Source: DATBLE01 sp963791425
Lineage (GTDB): Bacteria; Actinomycetota; Thermoleophilia; Gaiellales; Gaiellaceae
Assembly (NCBI GenBank): GCA_963791425.1
Contig: CAWBSE010000004.1
Location: forward strand, 558,001-622,000
Direction: 5' to 3'
Length of the DNA stretch: 64,000 nt
In this document: positions 45,973 to 54,914 of the stretch, one piece after another
Layout: each line of letters starts with the position of its first letter
Numbering within the stretch: position 1 is the first letter of the stretch
The notes under the pieces: model-generated
Database searches by the model: none
What the model was told of the DNA's origin: nothing
What the model saw: only the letters and a program-made list of their open reading frames with translations
Program-made: the position numbers and the translations under genes

Positions 45973-47632
45973 GTGGCAGAGGCATCGCTCCGCGTGATCC
46001 CGCTCGGCGGGCTCGGTGAGGTCGGCAAGAACATGACCGTCTTCGAGCACGAACAGGGCATCCTCGTCGTCGACGCAGGGCTCGCCTTTCCGAAGGATGA
46101 GCACCTCGGCGTCGACCTCGTGCTGCCCGACATCTCGTACCTGCAGGAGCGCCAGGACCAGGTGCGCGCGGTCGTTCTCACGCATGCGCACGAGGATCAC
46201 GTCGGCGGGCTTCCGTACCTGCTGCGCGAGGTGAAGGTGCCGGAGGTCTGGGCGACCAGGCTCACGCTGGGCCTGGTCAAGTCGAAGCTCGACGAGCACG
46301 GGCTGCTGAACGCGGCCGAGCTCCGCGAGATCAACCCTGAGGGCGACCCCATCCAGATCGGGCCGTTCCGGCTCGAGTTCGTGCGCATGGCTCACTCGGT
46401 GCCGGACAACGTCGCGATCGTGATCGAGACCGACGCGGGCCGGATCCTGCACACCAGCGACTGGAAGCTCGACCACACGCCGGTCGACGGCTTCCGCACG
46501 GACGTCGGCAAGCTCGCCGAGCTCGGCAATCGCGGCGTCGACCTGCTGCTCTGCGACTCCACGAACGCCGAACGGCCCGGGTTCACCGGGTCGGAGCGGC
46601 TCGTCGGGGAGGCGTTCCGCCAGATCATCCCGCACCGGCAGGGGCGCGTCCTGGTCGCGTCGTTCGCGTCGAACGTCCACCGGATGCAGCAGGCGATCGA
46701 CGTCGCAGTCCAGATCGGGCCGCAAGGTGGCGGTGGTCGGACGCTCGATGCGCAAGAACCTCAACATTGCCGGCAACCTCGGGTACCTGGAGGTGCCAGA
46801 CGGAACGGTGATCCAGCCGAAGAACCTCGGCGAGTACGAGCCCCACGAGGTGCTGATCCTCTGCACCGGCAGCCAGGGGGAGCCGATGTCCGCGCTGACG
46901 CGGATCGCCTACAACGACCATCAGACGGTCTCGGTCGAGCGCGGCGACACGGTGATCCTCTCCGCGCGCCCGGTTCCGGGGAACGAGCTGCGCGTCCACG
47001 ACACGATCAACCAGCTCTCCAAGGCCGGGGCGGAGGTGCTGCACGAGGAGAACGCGCAGGTGCATGTCTCCGGGCACGCGAATCAGGAGGAGATCCGCAC
47101 GCTGTACGGCCTCGTGCGTCCGAAGGCGGTGATGCCGATCCACGGCGAGTACCGCATGCAGGCGGCGAACGCGCGGATGGCGCAGGAAGCGGGCGTGCAG
47201 GCGTCGTCGATCGTGCTCGCCGAGAACGGCTCCGTGGTCGAGCTGACGAAGCGCGGCGCCGCGATCATCGACCGGATCGAGTCCGGAGTGACCTTCGTCG
47301 ACGGCCTGGGGGTCGGAGACATCGGCGACGTCGCGCTGCGCGACCGGCGCCACATGTCGGAGGACGGCGTGCTGATCGTGGTCGCGACGCTGGCCGGGGT
47401 GAACGGCGCGCTCTCTGCGGCGGCCGAGGTGATCGCCCGCGGCTTCGCCGAGACCGCGCCGCTGCTCGACGAGATGCGCGCCGAGGCCGAGGAGGTGCTG
47501 CGCGAGTGCATCGACGACGGGATCGTCGAGATCAAGCTGCTGCAGGAGCACCTGCACGACGGCATCGGACAGCTGGTCTACGACCGCACACGCCGCCGGC
47601 CGATGATCCTCCCCGTGGTGGTCGAGGTCTGA
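45973..47632 (+). CDS. rnj: Ribonuclease J (frameshifted)
   Basis: A beta-CASP metallo-beta-lactamase RNase with 5' exonuclease and endonuclease activities. RVIPLGGLGEVGKNMTVFE starts the protein, the zinc motif is LTHAHEDHVGG, and HTSDWKLDHTPVDG and CDSTNAERPGFTGSE follow. At about 46718 an extra G shifts the frame (expected QIGRKVAVVGRSM). The rest includes CTGSQGEPMSALTRI, HVSGHANQEEI and MPIHGEYRM, and the protein has about 552 residues when corrected. The GTG start is chosen to fit the family N-terminus. Confidence 0.92.
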
Positions 47633-48177
47633 GCACGGTCCTGGACGGCTGGGCCGGGGTGCTGGCCGACAACGCGGCGGATGACGTGACCGCGCGGCGC
47701 CTGATCGAACAGCTCTCCGCGTGCGAGGTGGCGGCGCTGTCGTTCTGCCGGCTGCTGGAGCGGTGGGCGCGCGGCGACGCCGATCCGTCCACGCCCGGGA
47801 AGCGCCAGGCGGCGCTGCGGCGTGCGGCCGAACGAGCGGAGACGGCGCTCTCGGGCCTCGAGCGGCCGCTCGGCCGCTATCTGCTCGAGCTGCAGCCGGA
47901 GCTGGCCGAGGGCCGCTCCTGGTACGGCGAGCCCGGTGCCGGCGAGCTCCGCGACTGGCAGGACGTCCTCGAACGCGCCGGTGTCAGCGTGTCGCCCGTG
48001 CGCATCGCTCAGGCGTACCTCGAGCTGGCGGTGCTCGTGCGTGCGCTGGAGGGGCTGCGCTCGGCCGCGGACATCGGCTCGGAGCCCGACCGCTCGTCCC
48101 TGTGGGCCGGGTTGTTCGACCTCCGCGAGAACCTACTGGGCCGCACGCTCGAAGACCTGCGCGCAATCGCGGCGTAG
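47629..48177 (+). CDS. Unknown helical protein, possibly with a CTG start
   Basis: About 182 residues, not recognised. The sequence is alpha-helical and rich in Ala, Leu, Glu and Arg (RRLIEQLSACEVAALSFCRLLERWA, AYLELAVLVRALEGLRSAADIG), without signal peptide or membrane segment. The frame is open from the end of rnj. A CTG at 47629 overlaps the rnj stop as CTGA, exactly as seen for dtd; the first ordinary start is GTG 47659. It is followed by a 150-bp gap with two palindromes. Confidence 0.6.
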   Translation: MSTVLDGWAGVLADNAADDVTARRLIEQLSACEVAALSFCRLLERWARGDADPSTPGKRQAALRRAAERAETALSGLERPLGRYLLELQPELAEGRSWYGEPGAGELRDWQDVLERAGVSVSPVRIAQAYLELAVLVRALEGLRSAADIGSEPDRSSLWAGLFDLRENLLGRTLEDLRAIAA

Positions 48178-48224
48178 CGCCGCCCCGGACGTCTGCGGCC
48201 GTCCGAGCCGCGTCTGAAAACGCT

Positions 48225-48295
48225 TGTAACACGGTGTTACTTGTCCTGAAACCGCTCTGGCAGGGCGGTTTCGGAGCTTGTAACACTGTGTTACT
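48225..48295. promoter_or_regulatory. Two identical palindromes flanking a hairpin, upstream of the ribokinase gene
   Basis: GTAACACGGTGTTAC (48226-48240) and GTAACACTGTGTTAC (48280-48294) are perfect 7+7 palindromes with one central base. Each lies within the longer direct repeat GCTTGTAACACNGTGTTACT, and their centres are 54 bp apart. Between them GAAACCGC (48248-48255) pairs with GCGGTTTC (48265-48272). The second palindrome ends 37 bp before the ribokinase ATG. They look like a pair of operators for a dimeric repressor (TetR-type sites have this form); a mobile palindromic repeat is the alternative. Confidence 0.65.
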
Positions 48296-48331
48296 AGCTC
48301 CTGGGCTCTCGGAGACCGCCAAGATTGGACG

Positions 48332-49165
48332 ATGGCTCCCGTCCGCATCGCCGTCGTCGGCTCGATCAACCTCGACCTCGTCGCCCGCTGCGCTCGGCTG
48401 CCGAGGCCGGGGGAGACGCTGACCGATGCGACGTTCGAGCGCGTCCCGGGCGGGAAGGGCGCGAACCAGGCGCTCGCGGCTGCGCGGCTCGGGGCCGAGG
48501 TCTCGATGATCGGCGCAGTCGGGAGCGACCCGTTCGCCGTCGAGGCGCTGGCGCTGCTCGAGCAGGGCGGCGTCGGCCTGGACGGCGTGCGGCGCGTCGA
48601 TGCACCGACCGGTGTCGCACTCATCGTCGTCGGCGACGACGGGGAGAACCAGATCGTGGTCGCACCGGGCGCGAACGGCTCCGCCGAGGTGACGAGCGGG
48701 CTGGAGGAGGCCGATGCGGTGCTCTGCCAGCTGGAGATTCCGGTCGCGGTGGTCGCGGAGGCGGCGCAGCAGGCAGGGTTCATGTGTCTGAACGCCGCTC
48801 CGGCGAGGCCGCTGCCGGACGGCCTGCTCGACCACGTCGACCTCCTGGTGGTCAACCGCTACGAGCTGGAGGAGATCGGCCGCTTCGACGGACTCACGGC
48901 CCTGACCCTCGGAGCGGAAGGCGCGGTGCTGCTGGAAGGCGGGGAGGAGGTCGCGCGCGCCGCGCCGCCGCCCGTCGACGCGGTCGACGGGACCGCCGCC
49001 GGCGATGCCTTCACCGCGTGCCTGCTCGTGTCGCTGCTGGAAGGCCGCACGCGCGAGGACGCGCTGACCCGCGCCTGCTCCGCGGGGGCGATCGCCGCAT
49101 CGCGGCCGGGGGCACAACCGTCGCTGCCCACCGCGGCAGAGGTAGACGAGATACTGCGGCCATGA
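48332..49165 (+). CDS. rbsK: Ribokinase / PfkB-family sugar kinase, copy 1
   Basis: 277 residues. GSINLDLVARCARLPRPGET and GGKGANQALAAARLGA are the first PfkB signature, and VDGTAAGDAFTACLL is the second, with the catalytic Asp in AGDAF (the more common form is DTTGAGD). The likely reaction is ribose to ribose-5-phosphate. It overlaps the nucleoside hydrolase by 4 bp, so ribose freed from nucleosides is its probable substrate. It lies downstream of the paired palindromes. Confidence 0.87.
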   Translation: MAPVRIAVVGSINLDLVARCARLPRPGETLTDATFERVPGGKGANQALAAARLGAEVSMIGAVGSDPFAVEALALLEQGGVGLDGVRRVDAPTGVALIVVGDDGENQIVVAPGANGSAEVTSGLEEADAVLCQLEIPVAVVAEAAQQAGFMCLNAAPARPLPDGLLDHVDLLVVNRYELEEIGRFDGLTALTLGAEGAVLLEGGEEVARAAPPPVDAVDGTAAGDAFTACLLVSLLEGRTREDALTRACSAGAIAASRPGAQPSLPTAAEVDEILRP

Positions 49166-50085
49166 AGATCCTTCTCGACTGCGACCCGGGCCACGACGAC
49201 GCGATCGCGCTGCTGCTCGCGCTCGCCAGCCCGGAGGTCGACCTCGTCGGCATCACCACCGTCCACGGCAACCAGACGCTCGACAAGACGACGGTCAACG
49301 CTCTGAAGCTGCTCGAGTTCGTCGGCCGCACCGACGTCCCCGTCGCCGCGGGCGCCGCCGTGCCCTTCGTCCGTGAGCCGTTCGTCGCCGAGTACGTCCA
49401 CGGCGAGAGCGGGATGGACGGCCCGGCGCTGCCGCAGCCGACCACCGCGCCGGTCGACGAGCACGCGGTCGACTTCATCGCGCGCGTCGTGACCGAGTCG
49501 GCCGAGCCGGTCACGCTCGTCCCGACCGGCCCGCTGACCAACATCGGCCTCTTCCTCGCGCGGCACCCCGACGCGGCCGCGAAGGTCGAGCGGATCGTGC
49601 TGATGGGCGGCGCGATCGGCGAGGGCAACGTCACGCCGGCGGCCGAGTTCAACATCTGGGTCGACCCCGAGGCGGCCGAGCGCGTGTTCCGGAGCGGGCT
49701 GGACGTGACGATGATCGGCCTCGACGTCACGCACCAGGCGATCTTCGGGCCGGGGCCGACCGCCGAGCTGAAGGCGGCGGGCCGGGTCGGCGCGATGGTC
49801 GCCGAGCTGCTCGAGTTCTACGGGCGCTTCCACAAGCAGTCGTACGGCTGGGACGGCTCGCCGATCCACGACGCGGTCGCGATGGCACACGCCTTCAGGC
49901 CCGGGATCGTCGAGACGGTCCACACCGGCGTCCGCGTCGACTGCGGTGAGGAGCTCGGCCGCGGCCGCACCAACGTCGATCTGCGCGGCCGCGTCGGCTG
50001 GGAGCCGAACGCCCACGTCGCGGTCGGCATCGACGCCGACGCGTTCGTCGCCCTGCTCGTCGAGCGGATCTCGTCGCTCGGGTGA
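49162..50085 (+). CDS. Nucleoside hydrolase (IUNH family), copy 1
   Basis: 307 residues. The calcium-binding N-terminus LLDCDPGHDDAIALLLAL, the middle PTGPLTNIGLFLARHP and VLMGGAIGEGNVTPAAEFNIWVDPEAA, and the catalytic SPIHDAVAMAHAF (His-Asp) are all present. It hydrolyses the N-glycosidic bond of nucleosides into base and ribose. Base preference cannot be read. It is cytoplasmic (no signal peptide) and coupled to the ribokinase upstream and the LLM gene downstream by 4-bp overlaps. Confidence 0.9.
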   Translation: MKILLDCDPGHDDAIALLLALASPEVDLVGITTVHGNQTLDKTTVNALKLLEFVGRTDVPVAAGAAVPFVREPFVAEYVHGESGMDGPALPQPTTAPVDEHAVDFIARVVTESAEPVTLVPTGPLTNIGLFLARHPDAAAKVERIVLMGGAIGEGNVTPAAEFNIWVDPEAAERVFRSGLDVTMIGLDVTHQAIFGPGPTAELKAAGRVGAMVAELLEFYGRFHKQSYGWDGSPIHDAVAMAHAFRPGIVETVHTGVRVDCGEELGRGRTNVDLRGRVGWEPNAHVAVGIDADAFVALLVERISSLG

Positions 50086-50897
50086 AGCTGGGCGTCATCA
50101 CGCTCCAGAACGCTCCCTGGCCGGAGCTGGTGGAGCGCTGGCAGCGGCTGGAGGAGCTCGGCGTCGAGACGATCTGGGTCGCCGACCACCTCGGCGGGAA
50201 GTGGCTCGAGCCGGGCGCGCCCTGGTTCGAGGCATGGAGCTGCATCACCGCGCTCAGCTACGAGACGTCGAAGCCGAGGATCGGGCCGCTCGTCAGCCCG
50301 ATGACGTTCCGCAACCCTGCCGTCCTGGCGCGAACGGCGGCCTCGGTGGCCGAGATCTCGGGCGGGCGTCTGGAGCTGGGGATCGGCTCCGGCGCGTCCG
50401 AATGGGATCACGACATCACCGGCGTTCCGATGTGGAATCCGAAGGAGCGCGCCGCCGCTTTCGTCACATGGACGGAGCGCCTGGTCGAGCTGCTGGCCGA
50501 CGAGCGCTTCCACACCGAGCACGAGATTCCGCTGACGTTTGCGGGCCGCGGCAAGACGATGCTCGGCCTCGCCGCGCGGTACGGCGACCGCTGGAACACG
50601 TTCGGCGGTTTCGGGATCACGGCCGAAGACGCGCTCCGCACCGCGCGCGCCGACAACATGTGGCTCGACGAGCTGTGCGCGAAGACCGGGCGCACCGTCG
50701 TCAGGTCGGCGCTCCTCGGCTACCACGCGTTCGTCAGCGAGACTCCGTGGCAGTCCGACGAGGCGTTCGCCGACCTCGTCGATCGCTGGGGCGACGCCGG
50801 GTTCGACGAGCTCGTCTTCTACTACCCGCCCGACACGGACATGCCGGACGGGACGGTCACGCCCGGGGTGTTCGAGCGGGCTCTTCAAGAGGGTTAG
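50082..50897 (+). CDS. LLM-class (luciferase-like) oxidoreductase, probably F420-dependent
   Basis: 271 residues. The family landmarks are GVETIWVADHLGG, ALSYETSKPRIGPLVSPMTFRNPAVLARTAAS and GGRLELGIGSGASEWDH. These are typical of F420-dependent members in Actinobacteria, but an FMN-dependent enzyme cannot be excluded. The substrate is unknown. It is translationally coupled to the nucleoside hydrolase (GTGA overlap), which suggests action on the released base or on a modified nucleoside. Confidence 0.83.
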   Translation: MKLGVITLQNAPWPELVERWQRLEELGVETIWVADHLGGKWLEPGAPWFEAWSCITALSYETSKPRIGPLVSPMTFRNPAVLARTAASVAEISGGRLELGIGSGASEWDHDITGVPMWNPKERAAAFVTWTERLVELLADERFHTEHEIPLTFAGRGKTMLGLAARYGDRWNTFGGFGITAEDALRTARADNMWLDELCAKTGRTVVRSALLGYHAFVSETPWQSDEAFADLVDRWGDAGFDELVFYYPPDTDMPDGTVTPGVFERALQEG

Positions 50898-50923
50898 CCC
50901 CGGCGCCGTCGAAGTCGCGTGCC

Positions 50924-53131
50924 ATGGCGCGCAAGAAGCGTCCGTCTCGGGTTCGCCCGAAGACCCCGTCGCGGGTCAAGAAGCGCACACCGCGCAAGAC
51001 CCCTCGCGCCCGGACACACCATCATCCCGAGCTGATCGGCCTCGGCCTCGTCGCAGCGGGCCTGTTCATGAGCGCCGTGCTCTACGCGGGCTGGAACGGC
51101 GGCTACGTCGGCGGCGCAATCGGCGACGGGCTGATCAAGCTGGTCGGCGGCATCGCCTACGTCCTGCCGATCGCGGCGCTCGTGATCGGCGGCCTGATGG
51201 TGGCGAAGAGCGACCTGCCGCGGTTCGGCCCGTTCCGGACCGGCCTGGTGGTGACCACGATCGGCCTCGCCATGGTGCTCGGCACGGCACACGGCGGCTA
51301 TCTCGGCCGGGCGCTCGAGGGTGGCCTCGGCCGCCTGATCGGCACCACCGGCACCCAGATTCTCGGCGTCTTCCTGCTGCTCGCCGGCGTGCTCCTGCTC
51401 ACAGGGGCGTCCGCCGGGGCGATCGTCCGCCGCTCGGGCCGCGCCGTGCGCAGCGCTGCACGCCGTCCGGCTGCGCGCCGGCGGGCGACCGCCGCACCTG
51501 TCCCGGCCGCCGCAGCTGCGGCGGCCCCGTCACTCACGCTCGCGCCTTCTCCGGCGCCGATCGACGGCGTCGAGGAGTTCCCGGACATCGTCTCGCCTGC
51601 GCCGCTGCTCGTGTTCGACTCGGCCGAGCCGATGCTCGCGGCGGAGCCGAAGGACGACGCGCAGACCTCGCTCTTCGACGTCACCGACACCGGCGGCGAC
51701 GACGACACCGTGTACACGCTGCCCGACGTCGCACTGCTGCGCCGCTCGAAGGCGGCCCCGGCCGGCACCGCCGCGTCGAACGGCCGCATCGCCGGCGTGC
51801 TCGTCCAGGCGCTCGCCAACTTCGGTGTCGACGCGACGGTCATCGGCGAGATCGCCGGCCCGCGCGTCACGCGCTTCGAGCTCCAGCTCGCGCCCGGGAC
51901 GAAGGTGTCGAAGGTCGCCGGCCTGAAGGACGACCTCTCCTACGCGCTCGCGACCACCGAGATCCGCATCCTGGCGCCGATTCCGGGCAAGCAGGCGGTC
52001 GGTGTCGAGGTGCCCAACAACTCGCCGAACCTCGTCACGCTCGGCGACATCTACGACGACCTGCCCGCGACCTCGAGCCCCCTGTCGGTGTGGCTCGGCA
52101 AGGACATCTCCGGCAACGCCGTCTGGACCGACCTCGCCCGCATGCCGCACCTGCTGATCGCCGGCACGACCGGCTCCGGCAAGTCCGGCTGCATCAACAC
52201 GATCCTCACGTCGATCCTGCTGCGCGCCACACCGGACGAGGTTCGGATGATCCTGATCGACCCGAAGCGGATCGAGCTGAACTTCTACGAGTCGATCCCG
52301 CACCTGCTCACGCCTGTCGTCTCGTCGCCGAAGACGGCGGCGGCCGCGCTGGCGAATGTCGTGGGGGAGATGGAGCGGCGTTACGAGCAGATGAGCAAGG
52401 TGCGCGCACGCAGCCTGCCGGAGATGAACCGCACACTTCGCGGCCGGGGCGAGAAGCCGCTTCCGTACCTGCTCGTCGTGATCGACGAGCTCGCCGACCT
52501 GATGATGATCTCGCCGCAGGATGTGGAGGACGCGATCATCCGGCTCGCGCAGAAGTCTCGCGCGGTCGGCATCCACCTCGTGCTGGCGACGCAGCGGCCG
52601 TCGGTGGACGTGATCACCGGGATGATCAAGGCGAACGTGCCGTCCCGGATCGCCTTTGCCGTCTCGAGCCAGACCGACTCGCGCGTGATCCTCGACGGGG
52701 CGGGCGCCGAGAGCCTGCTCGGTCAGGGCGACATGCTGTTCAAGCCGCTCGGTACCTCCCGGCTACAGCGTCTCCAGGGCGCGTACGTCAGCGAGGAGGA
52801 GGTCGCGCTCGTCGTCGAGCAGTGCCGAGCGCAGCGCGAGCAGGAGCTGGACGAGTCGCTGCTGGAGGCGCCCGAGAAGGACGTTCCGCTGGACGACGCC
52901 GACGACGGCGAGTTCGACCCGGACGAGGATCCGCTGCTCGAGAAGGCGATCGAGGTCGTCACGCAGGCTCAAACAGCCTCGGTTTCGTTGCTCCAGCGGC
53001 GCCTGCGCGTCGGTTACACGCGGGCCGGCCGCCTGATCGACATGCTGGAGCGCCGCGGGATCATCTCGCCGTACGAGGGCTCCAAGCCCCGGCGCGTGCT
53101 GGTCGGAGAGACCGAGACCCTCGCCTCGTAG
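50924..53131 (+). CDS. ftsK: DNA translocase FtsK/SpoIIIE
   Basis: 735 residues. A basic N-terminus is followed by four membrane segments (about residues 37-165), a Pro/Ala-rich linker, then the motor domain with Walker A GTTGSGKS and Walker B LLVVIDELADLMM. The C-terminal gamma winged helix (VSLLQRRLRVGYTRAGRLIDMLERRGII) recognises KOPS-type sites. It pumps DNA through the closing septum. It has its own start (ATG 50924, 26 bp after the LLM gene) and separates the two nucleoside gene groups. Confidence 0.95.
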   Translation: MARKKRPSRVRPKTPSRVKKRTPRKTPRARTHHHPELIGLGLVAAGLFMSAVLYAGWNGGYVGGAIGDGLIKLVGGIAYVLPIAALVIGGLMVAKSDLPRFGPFRTGLVVTTIGLAMVLGTAHGGYLGRALEGGLGRLIGTTGTQILGVFLLLAGVLLLTGASAGAIVRRSGRAVRSAARRPAARRRATAAPVPAAAAAAAPSLTLAPSPAPIDGVEEFPDIVSPAPLLVFDSAEPMLAAEPKDDAQTSLFDVTDTGGDDDTVYTLPDVALLRRSKAAPAGTAASNGRIAGVLVQALANFGVDATVIGEIAGPRVTRFELQLAPGTKVSKVAGLKDDLSYALATTEIRILAPIPGKQAVGVEVPNNSPNLVTLGDIYDDLPATSSPLSVWLGKDISGNAVWTDLARMPHLLIAGTTGSGKSGCINTILTSILLRATPDEVRMILIDPKRIELNFYESIPHLLTPVVSSPKTAAAALANVVGEMERRYEQMSKVRARSLPEMNRTLRGRGEKPLPYLLVVIDELADLMMISPQDVEDAIIRLAQKSRAVGIHLVLATQRPSVDVITGMIKANVPSRIAFAVSSQTDSRVILDGAGAESLLGQGDMLFKPLGTSRLQRLQGAYVSEEEVALVVEQCRAQREQELDESLLEAPEKDVPLDDADDGEFDPDEDPLLEKAIEVVTQAQTASVSLLQRRLRVGYTRAGRLIDMLERRGIISPYEGSKPRRVLVGETETLAS

Positions 53132-53152
53132 TCGCGGCCGTAAGATCGGCGC

Positions 53153-53989
53153 ATGACGCGGATCGCGGTCGTCGGCAGCTACGGCGTGGGCCTGACCTTC
53201 GGGGTCGACCGCGCCCCCGCGCGCGGCGAGACGCTGATCGGCTCGCTGTTCCGTCACGACCACGGCGGCAAGGGCTCAAACCAGGCGGTCGGCGCCGCCC
53301 GGCTCGGCGCGGACGTCGCGCTGTTGACGGCGGTCGGCACCGACGCGTTCGGCGAGGCTGCGCTCGGGCTGTGGGCGGAGGAGGGGGTCGACGCGGGCGC
53401 GGTCGTCAGGCCGCCGCTGCCGACGATGACCGCGGCGATCCTGGTCGAGGCCGGCGGCGACAACCGGATCGTGATCGTCCCAGGCGCGCTCTCCGCGCTG
53501 GCGCCCGTGCACGTGGACTCGTTCGCGTCGCGGATCGCGGAGGCGGACGTCCTGCTCGTGCAGCTCGAGATCCCGCTGGAGACGGCGCTGTACGCGCTGG
53601 AGGTCGCGCGGGCCGAGGGAGTGCGCGCGATTCTGAACCCGGCGCCTGCTCCCCGCGAGCCCCTCGTCTTGGCGTGCGACTACGTCGTGCCGAACGAGAC
53701 CGAGGCTGCGGCCGTCGAGGGCGTCAGGGCGATGCATGTCGTCACGCTGGGCGACGAGGGCGCGACGCTCGACGGGGACATCCTCCCGGCGTTTCCGGCC
53801 CGGCCGGTCGACACGACGGGCGCGGGAGACGCGTTCTGCGCAGCCTTCGCTGTCGCCCTGGCGGAAGGCTCGTCCGATGCCGAGGCGGTGCGCTGGGGCT
53901 GCGCCGCCGGCGCGCACATGGTCGAGCGCGAGGGCGTGATCCCCGGCCTCGCGACGCGCTCCGAGCTCGAGAAGAGGCTGGCCACGTGA
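53153..53989 (+). CDS. Ribokinase / PfkB-family sugar kinase, copy 2
   Basis: 278 residues. GGKGSNQAVGAARLGADVALL and VDTTGAGDAFCAAFAVAL are complete PfkB motifs, with the catalytic Asp in the second. It is only moderately similar to copy 1 by eye, so the two are unlikely to be a recent duplication and may act on different sugars. It is coupled to the second nucleoside hydrolase by a 4-bp overlap, repeating the kinase-hydrolase order seen at 48.3-50.1 kb. Confidence 0.86.
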   Translation: MTRIAVVGSYGVGLTFGVDRAPARGETLIGSLFRHDHGGKGSNQAVGAARLGADVALLTAVGTDAFGEAALGLWAEEGVDAGAVVRPPLPTMTAAILVEAGGDNRIVIVPGALSALAPVHVDSFASRIAEADVLLVQLEIPLETALYALEVARAEGVRAILNPAPAPREPLVLACDYVVPNETEAAAVEGVRAMHVVTLGDEGATLDGDILPAFPARPVDTTGAGDAFCAAFAVALAEGSSDAEAVRWGCAAGAHMVEREGVIPGLATRSELEKRLAT

Positions 53990-54909
53990 CCCGCCTGATC
54001 ATCGACACCGACACGGCCGGCGACGACGTCTTCTCGCTGCTGATCGGCCTGCGCGACCCGCGCGCCGGGCTCGAGGCGATCACCGTCTGCTGCGGGAACG
54101 TCGCGTTCGAGCAGGAGGTCGAGAACGCGCTCTACACCGTGGAGGCGGCCGGCCGCGGCGGCGAGGTCCCCGTCTACGCGGGCTGCGCCGAGCCGCTGAT
54201 CGCGGAGTGGGTGGGGGCCGAGTACGTGCACGGGCAGGACGGCATGGGCGATTCGTTCTTCCCGCGGGCAACACAGCGGCCGGAGGCCGAGCATGCCGTC
54301 GACGAGCTCGTCCGGCGCATCAACTCCGCCCCCGGCGTGCTGACGATCCTCGCGCAGGCGCCGCTGACCAACATCGCGGCGGCGGTCGTGCGCGACCCAT
54401 CGATCGCCGGGAAGGTCGCACAGCTGTACGTCATGGGCGGCGGCGAGGGGAACATCACGCCGGCGGCCGAGTACAACTTCTACGTCGATCCCGAGGCGGC
54501 GAAGATCGTCCTGAACGCCGGCTTTCCGCTGACGCTGTTCACGTGGTCGCTGACGCGCACGCACGGGGTCTTCGACGACGCGAGGCTGGCGCAGATCGAT
54601 GCGCTCGGGACGCCGCTGTCGGCGTTCTTCGGCCAGGTGAACCGGAAGGCGCGCGAGTTCGACGACAAGGTCAACCACCTGGGCGGCTCGACCCATCCCG
54701 ACTCGATGGTCTGCGCCGCGATCGTCGAGCCGTCGCTCGTGCTCGCGACGGAGGAGGCGGTCGTCGACGTCGAGACGGCCGGCGAGCTGACCCGCGGCTG
54801 GAACTTGATCGACACGCTCGGCCGGGTCGATCGCGAGCCGAACGCGACCGTCGTCACCGACTACGACACCGACGGCTTCTTCGAGCTGCTGCTTGAGGTG
54901 CTCGGCTGA
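53986..54909 (+). CDS. Nucleoside hydrolase (IUNH family), copy 2, with a variant metal motif
   Basis: 307 residues. The N-terminal motif is IIDTDTAGDDVFSLLIGL; the usual DTDPG is DTDTAG, while the calcium-binding aspartates are kept. QAPLTNIAAAV and VMGGGEGNITPAAEYNFYVDPEAA are typical. The C-terminal catalytic segment is STHPDSMVCAAI where family members have HDxLA, so substrate choice may differ from copy 1. GTG 53986 overlaps the kinase stop. The ferritin-like gene starts 5 bp after its stop. Confidence 0.87.
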   Translation: MTRLIIDTDTAGDDVFSLLIGLRDPRAGLEAITVCCGNVAFEQEVENALYTVEAAGRGGEVPVYAGCAEPLIAEWVGAEYVHGQDGMGDSFFPRATQRPEAEHAVDELVRRINSAPGVLTILAQAPLTNIAAAVVRDPSIAGKVAQLYVMGGGEGNITPAAEYNFYVDPEAAKIVLNAGFPLTLFTWSLTRTHGVFDDARLAQIDALGTPLSAFFGQVNRKAREFDDKVNHLGGSTHPDSMVCAAIVEPSLVLATEEAVVDVETAGELTRGWNLIDTLGRVDREPNATVVTDYDTDGFFELLLEVLG

Positions 54910-54914
54910 CGTAC

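Noticed and set aside
45922..48177. An apparent 751-codon gene covering rnj and the next gene
   Set aside because: The frame stays open only because of an extra G at about 46718; the conserved RNase J sequence continues in the other frame to its own stop at 47632.
50539..54909. A 1456-codon open frame spanning the LLM gene, ftsK, ribokinase and nucleoside hydrolase
   Set aside because: Only its last part (from 53986) is the real nucleoside hydrolase. The rest is an out-of-frame shadow of conserved genes.
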